Source of the DNA: Lytechinus pictus
Taxonomy: Eukaryota; Echinodermata; Echinoidea; Temnopleuroida; Toxopneustidae
Direction: 5' to 3'
Assembly (NCBI RefSeq): GCF_037042905.1
Contig: NC_087247.1
Span: 43,809,920-43,873,919 of the forward strand
Length of the DNA stretch: 64,000 bases
Shown here: in pieces, positions 22,001-32,835 of the stretch
Numbering within the stretch: the first letter of the stretch is position 1
Layout of the letters: each line of letters starts with the position of its first letter
Translations under genes and position numbers: made by a program
Notes under the pieces: model-generated
The model's input: only the letters and a program-made list of their open reading frames with translations
Databases searched by the model: none
Told to the model about the DNA's origin: nothing

Positions 22001-25000
22001 CTATGGCAGGGCGTGGGACAAATGTTTTTCATAGTACACCTCCGTTTACTATAGGCCTAATCTCTTAAAACAGGTATGGATACCAAACAAACATATTGAA
22101 TGATGAGCAGATGGGACAGACTTATACCAAGAAACAAGGTTTCAAGTTTACGCCTTTGCAGTATTCTTTTCACGATGTAATGTCAGAATGTAACAACATG
22201 AAATACATCTGCACTATGATTGGCAAAAGTGAAATGCCCCGCACAACAGGAAACTTACCTTTCGAATTATCAGGATTCCCTGACGAGATCGCCCTCACCG
22301 GCTGTACCGAAGCTCCTGAATGCCAAGGTAATCTAAACAATATCCCTAATATGCTGATGTATATTGACTGTACCGAACTAACTCTAACTCTAATCTTCAC
22401 CAGATCAACAAAAATATTTGCCCGCTCTCCGATATTTAAAAAGGAATGTGTTACTCCTTAAACAATGATGATTCATGACCGTGTGAATTTTATGATTGTA
22501 GGGTGTACTTTATCTTTATAGAATAATGTGTATCTTTCGCTTACATTCAGGAATCGCCGCCCGCGATATTGAATGGAGTCTTGAACTTCTTGGGATGGCC
22601 ATCGCTGGTCAGGCAACATCTGTCGGCCTCAGTAGCACGGTGTTCTTCAGGGAAAACAACACGGAGATTTCAGGTCAGGGGCTATGGCGAATGGGTATAT
22701 TCGGTAGCAGAGACGCCGGGGGAAGTGGAGAACGTTTCAGTTACGTTTCACAAACACTAAGCGAAGAGCAGCAAGCCAAGACGCTGATTGAGAACACACC
22801 GCTGAACCTGACTAACGTTGAAACCCTCTTCGAGATTGGTTCCGTAGGCTGTAACGACTTTGGTTTTATCTGTGTTGAATTCACCGGTGGCGATGGTCCT
22901 AACCCGTATTACTTCTTCCGGAAAGAAGGCGCCGTGGATGCTTCGAGGTCAGCAAATACCATCACGAAATGTAAAGAACAAGAATGTTTGTCAAGTAAGT
23001 TTTGTCTCAGACACATCCTCAAAATAACCCCACATAACTAACTTGGTAATATGGTAGTGGAAATCTCTGTAACATTCTGTACGACCTATTTTTTACTTTA
23101 AAAAATAATTTTATACATTGGGAATACATTTTTCGTGATAAAAGTCTATTAATGCAATGATGATGAAAAGCCCTTGTGCAATATCACGATGAACTACCAG
23201 TTTATACTTATCGGTATTTTCTAATATTAATTGCATGGAACTTTTTAAATGGCATGTATTGATTTATAGTTCCATTATTTATTTTTTAATTGAATAAAGG
23301 GGGTAATGCTTATATTGTACAGGCTAGTTGCACAAACCGGACGCTATAATCTCTTTCGTACTTCGACCTCTCTTTTTTAGATATTTTTTTCTTTCCATTC
23401 CCTCCTCTACTCCCCGCTTATTTAGGCCTACTTTGTGAAAATCACGGGGGCATACTATAATATAAATGATAATAATAATATTAATAATCTATAAAATCAT
23501 ACTTTCGAATACACTTTTATCCAACGCCGATATGGCCAATAATAGCTATAGTGCTTAGTGCAGTAAAAGGAAACGTGCACAGTATTACGCTTTAAACAAC
23601 CAATTGACTACTGTTTTTCTCTGACATTTTATGAGCATCAATTTCCTTTTGGCATACGTTTTCTTGCCTCGTCAAATACTGAAAATTAATACATTTTACA
23701 CTAAGATTGGAATTAATATAATAGTGTCACTTACTATTAGAATCATAAAGATTCTTATTTTAAAAAAATTGCAAATATTAATATATGTAATGATGGAAAG
23801 ACCCCTCAGGATACATAAATTATCAGCAGATAAAAGAATACAGATACTGATTGATTTCAACAATAATTATATTTGTATTTTTGTTCAACATGACAAAAAT
23901 ATACTTTCCAGAGGCCATCTTCTCGGATCTTGAGGTCGATCTCGGAGACCAGGTTCTAAATGAAAACAAGAACAACCATCTAACTGTTGATATAACTGGC
24001 ATCACTACAAATGACTCCAAGAACGTTATGGGAGGAAATCTATGGATGCTTGGTGTGTACGGCAGTAGGAATCCTTTCGGCTCTGGTCCCAAGACAGGAT
24101 TCATTGAACAAGCTCTAAATCCCACCGCTGCCGCTACTACCCTGAGTGAAGGCGAAAACCTATCCCTAGGGGAAATCGGTTTTGACTTTGACATGACGAG
24201 AATTGACTGCAGTGAAGCTTTCTACCTTTGTTTCGACCTAGACAAGAATCCTCAAGCCACTGTCAACTATGTCTTTGATTCTCTGCCTGATGAATCTGTT
24301 ACTACGACTTGTGTCGATATGTCGAGCAAATGCAAGGGTAGGTAGGCGTTTAAGTTGTACAGTAACTTACCCTTACCCCCTAAATGTTTCCGTTACTCAA
24401 ATTATATTTTTGTAAAAAGAAATTTGATAATTGCCAATCCGTGATATTTGTAATTTATAATTTGGAGTCTACATGCTGTGAAAATTGTACCTCTTGAAGC
24501 TAAAATAAAACCCTGAAACTAGGCCATTGAGATAAATACATATATATAATTAATGGTTTTATATATTATGATAATTTAATTCACCAGGTGCCACAGCTGT
24601 TGATTTTGATTGGATACTCGATGTTGATGAGGGAAAATTCGGCAAACCGACGCCATTGTCGATGGATGTTGAGATTCATTTTACACCTGAAAGTCCAGCG
24701 GTGACTGGACAAGGTCTATGGAAGCTTAGCGCATTTGCTTCAATGAATGAAAATGGTACGGGTGTCCGCATGGATGAAATCGTACAGACCTTGGACTCCT
24801 ACAACCAAGCCATGACGCTTCAAGAAGGAGGACCTTTGGAATTTTATGGCATTCAAGTACCATTCCCAATCGGCGAGTTAAGTTGTGATGGTTACGGCTG
24901 GTTCTGCCTTGAGTTCCAACAAGGAGAACGACCCAGACCAGAATTCATGTTTGAAACGGAAGGGGATGGTGAAAGCATTATCTCCTGCAAGAAACACAGT

Positions 25001-25309
25001 TGTAAAGGTAGTACTATCTATCTATTTGTTAAATATTGTTATATATCTTGGCCACCAGCAAACCCAATGCCCAATGATGAATATGATTGATATGCATTTG
25101 ATTTTTTCGTATATCTTAATGATATCCTAATAAAATAAATTTTAGGATAGGTTAGGAAACTGCACATGCTTCCAGATTTTCCCGAAATTCAACATCCACT
25201 CAACGCAATGATACCACACCAAGATATATCAATCATCGGATGTCTTCTCGCCTTGCCAAGCAGTTTTACAAAGAAAGGTGGGGCTCTTTTAATAGGTTTT
25301 CACTTTTGA
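18986..25309 (+). CDS. Gene A: secreted VWC plus four SURF modules, collagen-free (gene-level model)
   Basis: Exons 18986-19088, 19992-20228, 21332-21521, 22074-22327, 22551-22994, 23912-24337, 24588-25007 and a tentative tail 25176-25309 join in frame to about 735 residues. Residues 1-34 are a signal peptide and 57-111 a ten-cysteine VWC domain. Four four-cysteine modules follow at 114-261, 262-409, 410-551 and 552-691, then a short tail. The order VWC then SURF matches the N-propeptide of sea urchin fibrillar collagen, but no Gly-X-Y exon follows. Expected location is the extracellular matrix, probably at collagen fibril surfaces (inference from the family). Gene B modules 1, 2, 4 and 5 are its closest counterparts. 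Introns hold no genes. The C-terminus is uncertain, since other phase-compatible exons exist to 27179. Identification as SURF rests on architecture. Confidence 0.8.
19992..20228 (+). CDS. Gene A exon 2: VWC domain
   Basis: 237 nt, phase 1 to phase 1. It contains the ten VWC cysteines: PC, then CTLCSC, TC, ESC, FC and CCYYC. The sequon NAT sits in CDNATVTC. VWC domains of collagen N-propeptides commonly bind growth factors of the BMP/TGF-beta family; whether this one does is unknown. A linker rich in Ser precedes the domain. Confidence 0.92.
21332..21521 (+). CDS. Gene A exon 3: SURF module 1, first part
   Basis: 190 nt, phase 1 to phase 2, the same length as exon 3 of genes B and C. It carries the module core TTGVSGENLWTLSAW. 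It joins 22074-22327 to complete one module. Confidence 0.85.
22074..22327 (+). CDS. Gene A exon 4: SURF module 1, second part
   Basis: 254 nt, phase 2 to phase 1, identical in length to the equivalents in B and C. It holds all four cysteines of the module, in SECNNMKYIC and TGCTEAPEC. Confidence 0.85.
22551..22994 (+). CDS. Gene A exon 5: SURF module 2 (beta type)
   Basis: 444 nt, phase 1-1, one complete module. It contains GLWRMGIFGSRDAGGSG, VGCNDFGFICVEFTGG and CKEQEC. It is closest to gene B modules 2 and 3. Confidence 0.88.
23912..24337 (+). CDS. Gene A exon 6: SURF module 3 (alpha type)
   Basis: 426 nt, phase 1-1, one module. It contains FSDLEVDLGDQ, NLWMLGVYGSRNPFGSG, the alpha-type FDMT before the first Cys, and CVDMSSKC. 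It has the same length as gene B module 4. Confidence 0.88.
24588..25007 (+). CDS. Gene A exon 7: SURF module 4 (beta type)
   Basis: 420 nt, phase 1-1, one module. It contains GQGLWKLSAFASM, QTLDSYNQAM, LSCDGYGWFCLEF and SCKKHSC. It has the same length as gene B module 5. Confidence 0.88.
25176..25309 (+). CDS. Gene A candidate terminal exon (44-residue tail)
   Basis: Acceptor gcttccag. The phase-1 reading directly follows exon 7 and gives DFPEIQHPLN... ending LIGFHF and a TGA at 25307-25309. A different frame of the same exon is open to a perfect donor GTAAGT at 25312 and reads SRLAKQFYKERW, but it needs a phase-2 entry that exon 7 does not give. The ending is therefore uncertain. Confidence 0.4.
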
Positions 25310-25312
25310 AGG

Positions 25313-25940
25313 TAAGTCGAATGAAACTCCTGACTAAACTTTTGCTGCTCAATAAGCAGCCGTATGTTTTTTTTGCATGCATGATTTAATTCATATCAGG
25401 ATATAGCACCTTCACTAATCAATCGTCTTGGTGGATATAGAGACCCCTTGATGTTCCCTTACCAGACCAGCAACGAATACCAGTTACAAGACCAGCAATG
25501 GAGAGCAAATCTCATGGAGGTAAGTCCAGTGGCACCCAATGACTCATGACCCAAATGTTTCTGCTAATTTAGCAACCGAATGTGTGTTTTCTTTTATGCA
25601 CGAGTCAATTTAGGTTAGGTAAGAACCGACTTGGATCAACTAACATAGTTCGTGTGGATGGATGCAGGCAATCACGAAGTACCATGACAAAACCAACAAT
25701 GGACAACTATATCTCATCTCATGAAGATAGGTCCAATGACGCCCTAAATGGTGAAAAACTAATGAAAAATTGTATCTGTTCATTTAAGATTTGAATGTGT
25801 GTGTGTTTTTTTTAGTCACGTTTCAGTTCAGATTTAGGTGCGATGTATCTTGGATGTTCACCAATCATTTGCGTTGATGGATACGGTGATTCAAAAATCC
25901 ATTGAACTACCGTTAAAAGTCCCGGGAAGTAAAACATATA
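25313..25940 (+). repeat. Diverged tandem duplication of tail exon and intron (about 206-211 bp)
   Basis: Three successive units start at GGTAAGTCGAATG (25311), GGTAAGTCCAGTGG (25519) and GATAGGTCCAATG (25730). They share a downstream pyrimidine-rich stretch before an AG and an ATCAAT..TGGTGGATA-like exon part. The donor is intact in units 1 and 2 but mutated in unit 3. Confidence 0.55.
25400..25519 (+). CDS. Gene A possible tail exon (phase 0-0)
   Basis: 120 nt between acceptor atatcag and donor GTAAGT, open in phase 0. It encodes DIAPSLINRLGGYRDPLM..., hydrophilic and Gln-rich at the end. It could follow 25176-25311 if that exon is read in its alternative frame. Confidence 0.35.
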
Positions 25941-25967
25941 TGTCATCTGGATTTTCTCCCAACAAAG
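25838..25967 (+). CDS. Gene A possible tail exon (phase 0-1)
   Basis: Acceptor gatttag, donor GTAATA. Open for 43 codons: VRCILDVHQSFALMD.... It fits in phase after 25400-25519. Evidence is open frame and splice sites only. Confidence 0.28.
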
Positions 25968-26125
25968 GTAATAATAATATTTAAAAAAAACGTTCAATAA
26001 TAATATCATCACAATCCATTTTTTTAATAAAAACAAGTGTTTGTATATGATGTTGTCTGTTATCTACTTTTTATGTTGATCATGTTGATGGTATATAATT
26101 GTTTTATTGAAACAAATTTAATCAG

Positions 26126-26168
26126 CTCCCATCTATCAGCTGAATAGAGTACGATTTCTTCGGCAAAG
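26126..26168 (+). CDS. Gene A possible tail micro-exon (phase 1-2)
   Basis: 43 nt, acceptor aatcag, donor GTAATA, encoding APIYQLNRVRFLRQ. It is in phase with its neighbours on both sides. Confidence 0.25.
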
Positions 26169-26280
26169 GTAATATAATTTGTTTTAAGGGATATTGAAAG
26201 CTCATTATTTTTAGATTTAATCAAAAAAACATAATCATTATGAGGAGTTGCTTACCAATTCGTTTTGCATTCAATTTTAG

Positions 26281-26390
26281 GTTTTTTGTGGTAGCAGAAG
26301 TTTTGTTTGAACTTGTCAGCAAGGAGAGTAAACCTCATCTATCAGATGACAGCAAAAATTATTTAGATGCAGATTGGAAAAATACTTTAC
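26281..26390 (+). CDS. Gene A possible tail exon (phase 2-1)
   Basis: Acceptor caattttag, donor GTAAGT. It encodes FFVVAEVLFELVSKESKPHL... in phase. This is the most protein-like of the downstream candidates. Confidence 0.3.
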
Positions 26391-26739
26391 GTAAGTATGT
26401 ATTCGTACTATAGTGACTAATGTGACTAACATCCACAATTTAAACAGTGTTTACCTCTCAGACAACAATGTTATTATACTTCGAGTTTGAGATCCCAAAC
26501 GAAATACTTAAAATAAGGAAAGTAAAATAAAAGTTGTTAATATAGTTTTTTTCTAATATTTCGGCAATGTCCTAGATTAAATTTAACCGATTTTTATACA
26601 ATCGGTGATGATTTTACTGTTAACAGTCTGCTTTTGAGCCGTTATATTTTGAAAATTTTGTTGTATTTTTTACTGCTGCAAATTCTAAGTGATATAATAT
26701 TAGTCAATACAACTGTGATCCTACATTTACATCTTTTCC

Positions 26740-26880
26740 TTTTGTCATTCCAATGCGTTCTCTCTTCATTCCCTCTTTCTACTTTCTTGTCCATTCTCTC
26801 TATGATTCTTATTCCTTTTCTCTTGTCCGTTTCTTTTTTTCGGATTTCTCTTCTATTCCGCTCTTATTTTATTGCCTTAT
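26740..26880 (+). repeat. Pyrimidine-rich tract
   Basis: About 140 bp of T/C-rich sequence (TTCTCTCTTC, TTTCTACTTTC types). It lies between two candidate tail exons of gene A. Confidence 0.6.
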
Positions 26881-27066
26881 CTTTGCCTCATATTGATTTT
26901 TCCGTTTCATCATTTTCATTCCAATGTGTATCTGTCTCACTAAACAAACACTGATCCTCTACATTACCCGATCACTAAATTTCGTATTATAATTTTTATT
27001 TGTATTATTCCATACGCTTGTATCACTACATTCCCAAACCTAATTATGTTTTTCGATTCGTTGCAG

Positions 27067-27179
27067 GGAATTTATACTCTCAAAGGCGCTTACAAGACAT
27101 CGATGGGACAATCGATTGCGTTTTCGTGTATTACAATTACATCTTAGATATAAACTCCCTGTCCGCAGATGCAGGATGA
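27067..27179 (+). CDS. Gene A possible last exon (alternative ending)
   Basis: Acceptor cgttgcag. The phase-1 reading gives NLYSQRRLQDIDGTIDC... and stops at TGA 27177-27179. An AATAAA at 27381 would serve it. The joint set of in-phase exons is suggestive but not proof. Confidence 0.3.
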
Positions 27180-27380
27180 TGAATAGAGGAGCACATTTGG
27201 ATGTAATTTGCATGGGTCAAGTCCGTTGTATACTCTTAACATAGTCACATTAGAATTCATTTGACCGGTATTACAAATGATTTCTATTTAACACGAATTT
27301 TCTTTCTTTATTTTTTATTGAAATTATCAATTTGTTAATAAGATTATTGTAAATTTTGGGCAGAATGTGATAAAATCCAA

Positions 27381-27386
27381 AATAAA
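27381..27386 (+). terminator. Candidate poly(A) signal of gene A
   Basis: AATAAA in ccaaaataaaataattcc, about 200 bp after the possible last exon at 27067-27179. It supports a gene end here if that exon is used. Confidence 0.4.
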
Positions 27387-27616
27387 ATAATTCCTTAACG
27401 GTAAACGGAATAAAATTTGCAATAGAGAGCCTTGGATTTGGAAAGAATTTCAGAGAAAGATTACTCTCCTATTTAAAAAGATATTCTGCAAATTAGAGAG
27501 TCAATAGAGTATATCAAAAATATCGGTTACTGTGGTGATACCAACATATCAATATTTTACCTTACCATCTAGGAACATATATTTGGGGATGGTTGAAACC
27601 TTTTCTCAACATGGTA

Positions 27617-27617
<1 letters not shown>

Positions 27618-27671
<54 letters not shown>
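27618..27671. repeat. (AT)n microsatellite
   Basis: An almost pure 54-bp TA run. Apparent YIYIYI frames here are artefacts of the repeat. Confidence 0.95.
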
Positions 27672-27672
<1 letters not shown>

Positions 27673-27698
27673 CAGAGCAATGTTTTATACATAGCAAT

Positions 27699-27700
<2 letters not shown>

Positions 27701-27757
<57 letters not shown>

Positions 27758-27761
27758 CGTG

Positions 27762-27795
<34 letters not shown>

Positions 27796-27796
27796 C

Positions 27797-27837
<41 letters not shown>

Positions 27838-27860
27838 TATACATATACATATGACACAGA
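27701..27860. repeat. (AT)n with two TGTGTGTGCGTG interruptions
   Basis: About 160 bp of AT repeat in which the 12-mer gtgtgtgcgtgt recurs twice, a compound microsatellite. Confidence 0.95.
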
Positions 27861-28490
27861 ACACATAACTTTTTCTTTAAAAGATAGAAATCGCTGATGA
27901 TACTAATACATCCATCCTTAAGATCAGTGCCAATTTCAAGTAAAAAGGTTACGAAATTTGAAAATTATACTTGTGTTCTTTATTTTGATGATTTTTTTAA
28001 ATTATTTTGAGATGTCGTCTTTAGCCTACAAATGTATTGGTAGATCCATATTTCATTTTTTTAAAATTCATTCAAGTATCTCTATTGTGCTGCGTACATA
28101 TCCATTTTTTTTCATTTAAAAAAAATTATTATGTTTAAACTTAGAGAATGAGCTATTGTGAAAATTGAAAAATAAAATTATGAATGAATAAATACACTCT
28201 TCACTAATCAAAGGATCATTTTCTTGTTGTTTCTCATTCTATTTCACCATGATTTTACGATTCCATGTAAGGGTAATTGATTCTATTGATATTCTATGAG
28301 AGATAAGTAATTTGAAGACATAATCAACTTTCTGTGGATATATTTAAAGTTGAATTAAGAAGGGGGTGGGTTTCCATAAATATAGGTTCTACACACTATA
28401 TATAGTATATATAAGTTGTTCAAACAGATAGCAAGTCACAAAAATCCTCTGCCTTCTCGATATTTTGCTTTGAAAGTCTATGAAATTAGC
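27861..28490. other. Spacer, nothing recognised
   Basis: AT-rich; a possible LINE-tail-like aatgaataaata is at 28181-28192. No gene seen. Confidence 0.35.
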
Positions 28491-28498
28491 CACCTGTC

Positions 28499-28561
28499 AG
28501 AGCCCGAGAGACGAGTGTACAGAAAAGCCACTCGGAGTGTGACGTCACCGGGGGGAATTTA
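28499..28561 (+). repeat. Left member of an inverted repeat pair
   Basis: Contains GAGTGTGACGTCACCGGGG, which recurs inverted at about 29577-29600. The flanking GAGACGAGTG is also partly shared with the complement of the right copy. Confidence 0.55.
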
Positions 28562-29570
28562 GTATAAGAGGTGCCTGAATGTCATACAGAAATGCTATGC
28601 AGAGAGAGAAAGATATTTTACAATTTTTTTTCAAAGCAACTCAAATCAAACAAATAGGACTGATATGTACAAATCTTTACTTTCCCTGTATAAAAAACAG
28701 TATGAATAACCATCATGAACTCTTCAATCATGATGTAAGATAGCAAACAGTGAGTTATTGAATGATATTTTCACTATTTCTCATTTATTTTATCACGATG
28801 TTCAATCAAGTGAATAGCTGGAAAGTAATTCCGGCGGCTAGCTCAGCTCTCGCTCAGCGCGCGCTAAACGCATAATACTAGTACACACAACACCCAGGCA
28901 TTGAGTATACTGTTATGGTCGATCTGGTATGTCGACTTAGTTCATGGCCGTGCAGCGATCCCCTGGCGTTTTTTCTTCTTTTCTTTTGTCTTTGACTCCA
29001 CTTTTATATCCTCTGGATCATTTCCACTCATAGCTCATTCCACAGAACAATCTTGAACCAAACGTATTATTCTTTCTCGGCCTTCTGAGTTGTTTTCTAT
29101 ATTTAATTACGCTAGGGGTCACCGTCACACATACAAACGCAATTCGCAAGTGAGTTGAAGACAGAGAGATATTATAGTAATTAGTATACATATCTATGGT
29201 TGAAGACAACAAGAAAGGTATGCGGTACGGTAGCTCGACAGCTAGCTGCGCCGGAGCGGGCGGCCGGTCGGCACAAAGCAATTCCGCAACCAACTGTGTT
29301 TTTTTGCAAGGGCCGCGTCACACGCGGATAAATATGTCATAATAACACGTCTGCTACGTTATCGACTGGTGAGAAGATCTCGATCAAATTTCATATTATT
29401 CACCTTGAAATTATTCCTTTAGGGTCTATGGTATCATTCTGAGGGAATTTACATATTTGGAATAATAGTACGGCCACAAATATTTTAATCATTTCCTCTT
29501 TGCAAGTTCTATGGCTCGCAGATACAACTTCAACTGCAGTTATTCCATATGAAGGCGTACGTACATAGTA
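28562..29570. other. Spacer with GC-richer block, nothing recognised
   Basis: 28830-28870 and 29220-29330 are GC-rich relative to the surroundings (TCGCTCAGCGCGCGC; GGAGCGGGCGGCCGGTC). No supported exon was found on either strand. Confidence 0.35.
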
Positions 29571-29640
29571 CACAAATACCCCCCGGTGACGTCACACTCA
29601 AAGAACACCCGTCTCGGTAGGCATTGCAGGAGCGAACTCA
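29571..29640 (-). repeat. Right member of an inverted repeat pair
   Basis: CCCCCCGGTGACGTCACAC is the complement of the block at 28535-28555. The pair may be the ends of one element of about 1.1 kb, or two separate insertions. Confidence 0.5.
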
Positions 29641-30138
29641 GGGAAAATGGGTAGGGATAAATCGTTCAAATTCACTATTTTGAAAAAAGAAAATGGGGGG
29701 TCGAATCACCTCTTAGTGTTTGGGGGGTTGTAAGGTTGCTATTAATGTAAATATCTCAATATTTGGAATCGTCTATTACACATAGCTTTAAATTCATGTT
29801 TTAACCACCATGACGATGTATTGGTTTACTAATGTGGAAATATATAGCTTCGTGTTATTTCTCTTTCTGTACGCATACAATTTAAAACTATCAATAACAC
29901 AATATAGTTAACAGATTGTTTGGCTCAAATAAAATACAGGTTGCTAAATATTCTACAGATTCTGAGATTGGAGTACTCATAAAGTAAATGTGAAGAAAAT
30001 TATGATGAATTAAAATTAGATTTAAAAGAAAACAATTTTCGCAAGTGTGTTCCTTTGTCAAAACAAACGAATAAATTTGTAACAATTTATATTTCTTTTC
30101 GTTTGTTTTGTTAGAAAAGGCCTTTATCTGGACAGAAT
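29641..30138. other. Spacer, nothing recognised
   Basis: No coding or RNA signal. Confidence 0.35.
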
Positions 30139-30146
30139 GTGGAGGA

Positions 30147-31258
30147 CAGTGGCGTACAGTGGGTCACGGCATAAGGGGGGCGCCAGCAAAATTTTTGAGT
30201 CACCCAGTGGGCGCGCGGCGCGCTCAATTGCCAGGTATACCGACCTAATAGAGACATTTTAAGGACTGTGTCATTAAAGGGATATTTATTTCACTTATCA
30301 ATTAATGCTGAAAGAATTACATTCAGACCTGAAAAATGGACATTATAAGCATTAAAACAAATCCTGATATGTGTATCTGTCTCACTAAACAAACATTGCG
30401 AGCGCGAAGCGCGAGCTGAAATTTGTTTATTTATTGACCCAAAAAAGGGACAAGGACTATTTTTTAATGAATTCATATAGAGCATACACATCTCACCATA
30501 GTCATCTAATGCGAGCTCCAAGCGCTTGTTAATTTTTTTAAATAGAATTACAACTAAACACATGAAACACTTTTTGTAGTCATTGTAATCTTGAACATGA
30601 TACGTATCTCACTAATCAAATATCGCGAGCGCGAAGCGCGAGCTAAAAATCGTTGAAATTCAGACATTAAGAGGGGCATTCTAAGGCTTGTTCGTAGGAT
30701 TTCACTAAGACCATACGTATTTCTCTAATCAAATGATGCGAGCGCGAGCTGAAAATTTTTGATATTCAGAACAGAAAAAGGAACATTTTAAGGAGTGTTT
30801 TTAGGAATTCATGAAGAGCTGACATTTCTCACCAATCCACTAATGCGAACGTAATCACGGACTAGAGATGTTTTCAGACCAAAAAAGCCGGGGGCAATGA
30901 AAAAATGCATATGTCACTGCATAAAACAATAATAACTCAAAGTTCGAGGAAATATATTGGGTGCATATGAACTTGAAAACGGGATGTTTTACTACAACAG
31001 GTTATCTCATTAAAGAGACTATACGAACACCAGGAATGATAAACACATAGGCCCTAAGCAAATTATGTTTCACAAAGTTATGACAAAATATTTCTTATGT
31101 AATACCATGATATAATATAACATAATATGATATACAATAATTTCTTCTTCCCCCATTACATTTGTCTTTCTTTCCCCCTCTTATTCTCCCCCCGTTTTTT
31201 TTTTTTTTTTTTTTTTTTGGGGGGGGGGGGGGGCGTGCCCCCCGTAGTTACGCCACTG
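30147..31258. mobile_element. 1.1-kb hAT-like element with internal tandem array
   Basis: Both ends carry the inverted 10-mer CAGTGGCGTA. The flanks are GTGGAGGA (30139-30146) and GTGGAGAA (31259-31266), an 8-bp target duplication with one mismatch. The right end is the T-run/G-run type common here. No transposase frame is visible, so it is non-autonomous. Confidence 0.75.
30290..30860 (+). repeat. Tandem units of about 110 bp bearing GCGAGCGCGAAGCGCGAGC
   Basis: The motif or variants occur near 30399, 30510, 30628, 30738 and 30843. Each is preceded by an ATCTCACTAATCAAA-like segment and followed by GATATTCAGA..AAGGAACATTTTAAGG-like sequence. It lies inside the element at 30147-31258. Confidence 0.75.
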
Positions 31259-31266
31259 GTGGAGAA

Positions 31267-32560
31267 GATAGGGCCGAGTGTGACACTCATCACTATCATG
31301 TTTATACGAACATAATACAAATTACGTTATTACTCATTTTTGAAACATAAGAAATGTCTTTGAACATGGAGGATATCTCAATCTGTAGCTTTCAGTCCAA
31401 TGCAAGCTATACAGTATTAGGCTTTGATTGGACCGCATGCTCAGAAGTTAAAAGCCATCATGATGTCAAACTGCGCAATACTATGCGCACAAGCTTGTTT
31501 TATGACTTGAGTCTCCAGGTTGATCAGCACAAAGTCTTTATACGAGGAAAGCAGATATCGCCCAGAAAAGTGCTGAGAAGACTAAAACTTGAACTAAAAA
31601 TCAAATTACCCTCTCTCTTTCCCTCTGGGAAAACAAAATCCCTTCAATAAAGTAAACAATTTGCTCTGACAAAGGTTCACTTACGAAAAGGAAAAAAAAG
31701 AAGGAAAAGAAAGAAAGGAAGTTCCATTTTCAAAATTGATTAGTCTATCGTGGCGAAAATACCCATGCCAAGAAACAAAGACAATTGCTATTAATAGGCA
31801 ACAAATTTAGTCTTTACCGATTACGATTGATGTTAAAGTCCTTGCTTGCTTTGCTAATACTTAAACAGGCAGACGATTAAAGTGTGTTCTCCATGTTTTT
31901 GTTTCGATCAATGTCGAATTGTTGTCTCCCTGGTTCCTGGCTTATTACGCCTAGCTTCAATAACTTATAAAAATCATATTGAAAATAATGAAATAAAGCA
32001 TAATCAAGATCACATGCATCACTACTTGACTATGAAGTTTATGATATATTCAATTACGACATTTGGAGAGAAATTTGATCATCAAATAAAAAAAAAACCT
32101 TATCAAAGTTTAAGTACGCATTCTGATCTTCATAAATCAAGTAATACTTTCTAATTTGTTATTTTGATTACTTGAATTAAAATGAAAAATATAATATCAA
32201 TGAAAGGTGTGATATTATCATATTCTTATTGTTTATTAATTTATGCATAACGTAACACATAGTCAGGTTTTGCAGGATCGTTCATTGATCCTCTTTTCCC
32301 CGTAAATCATCATGCAATATTTAGTATTGCATCACCGTGTTATTAATTCTTCCTACTGCAGAATCAGCAGCAAACGAGCAATATCGGTCCGTCTGAGTTT
32401 GTGGGGGCATAAAACCAAATCTGCCAGAGTCATTAAACTTATTGTATTAACACTGTACTTGACCTACAAGACTAATCATTTCAATGAGAGAGAATGAACG
32501 AAGGAAAAAGATGGTGGAAGGAGAACAGAAAGATAAGATATTGACTGTTCAGTAGATAAA
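31267..32560. other. Upstream spacer of gene B, nothing recognised
   Basis: Contains a 98-codon open frame (31354-31650) without domain, signal peptide or splice context. I do not call it a gene. Confidence 0.35.
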
Positions 32561-32632
32561 AGTGTGTGAGCGTGAGAGAGGATGAGAGAGAGTGTGTGTG
32601 TGAGGGAGGGAAGGGTGTGTGTGTGTGTAGCG
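32561..32632 (+). promoter_or_regulatory. GT/GA-rich tract 220 bp before gene B start codon
   Basis: Alternating GTGTGAGCGTGAGAGAGG, GAGAGAGTGTGTGTG and GAGGGAGGG. It is either a microsatellite in the 5' UTR or promoter, or GAGA-type regulatory DNA. No TATA box was identified. Confidence 0.35.
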
Positions 32633-32835
32633 CGTGGGTTTTGGGGGTGCGTACGCATTTGCTGCAAGGTTGGACGGGGGGAAAAACAGTTTTTACCCAA
32701 CAAAATTCCACCCTTCTTCAGAAGAGTTAGGAAGTGCATTCGATCAACCTCGATTCTTCTCGACTAGTACTTTCTGAAGAGAGAGCCGACTGAGAAGTTC
32801 GTCAGCAGGGAAGCTCTCACAACTTCACTCGGTCC

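Noticed and set aside
27532-27897. Open frames on both strands rich in YIYIYI
   Set aside because: Produced by the (AT)n microsatellite; no other coding sign.
29018-29293. Minus-strand 91-codon frame in a GC-rich patch
   Set aside because: No recognisable features; proline- and arginine-rich composition follows from local base content.
31354-31650. 98-codon open frame before gene B
   Set aside because: No signal peptide, domain, splice context or repeat homology; its length is within chance for this region.
25312-32560. Gly-X-Y collagen exons after gene A
   Set aside because: None seen; only short hydrophilic tail candidates and repeats.
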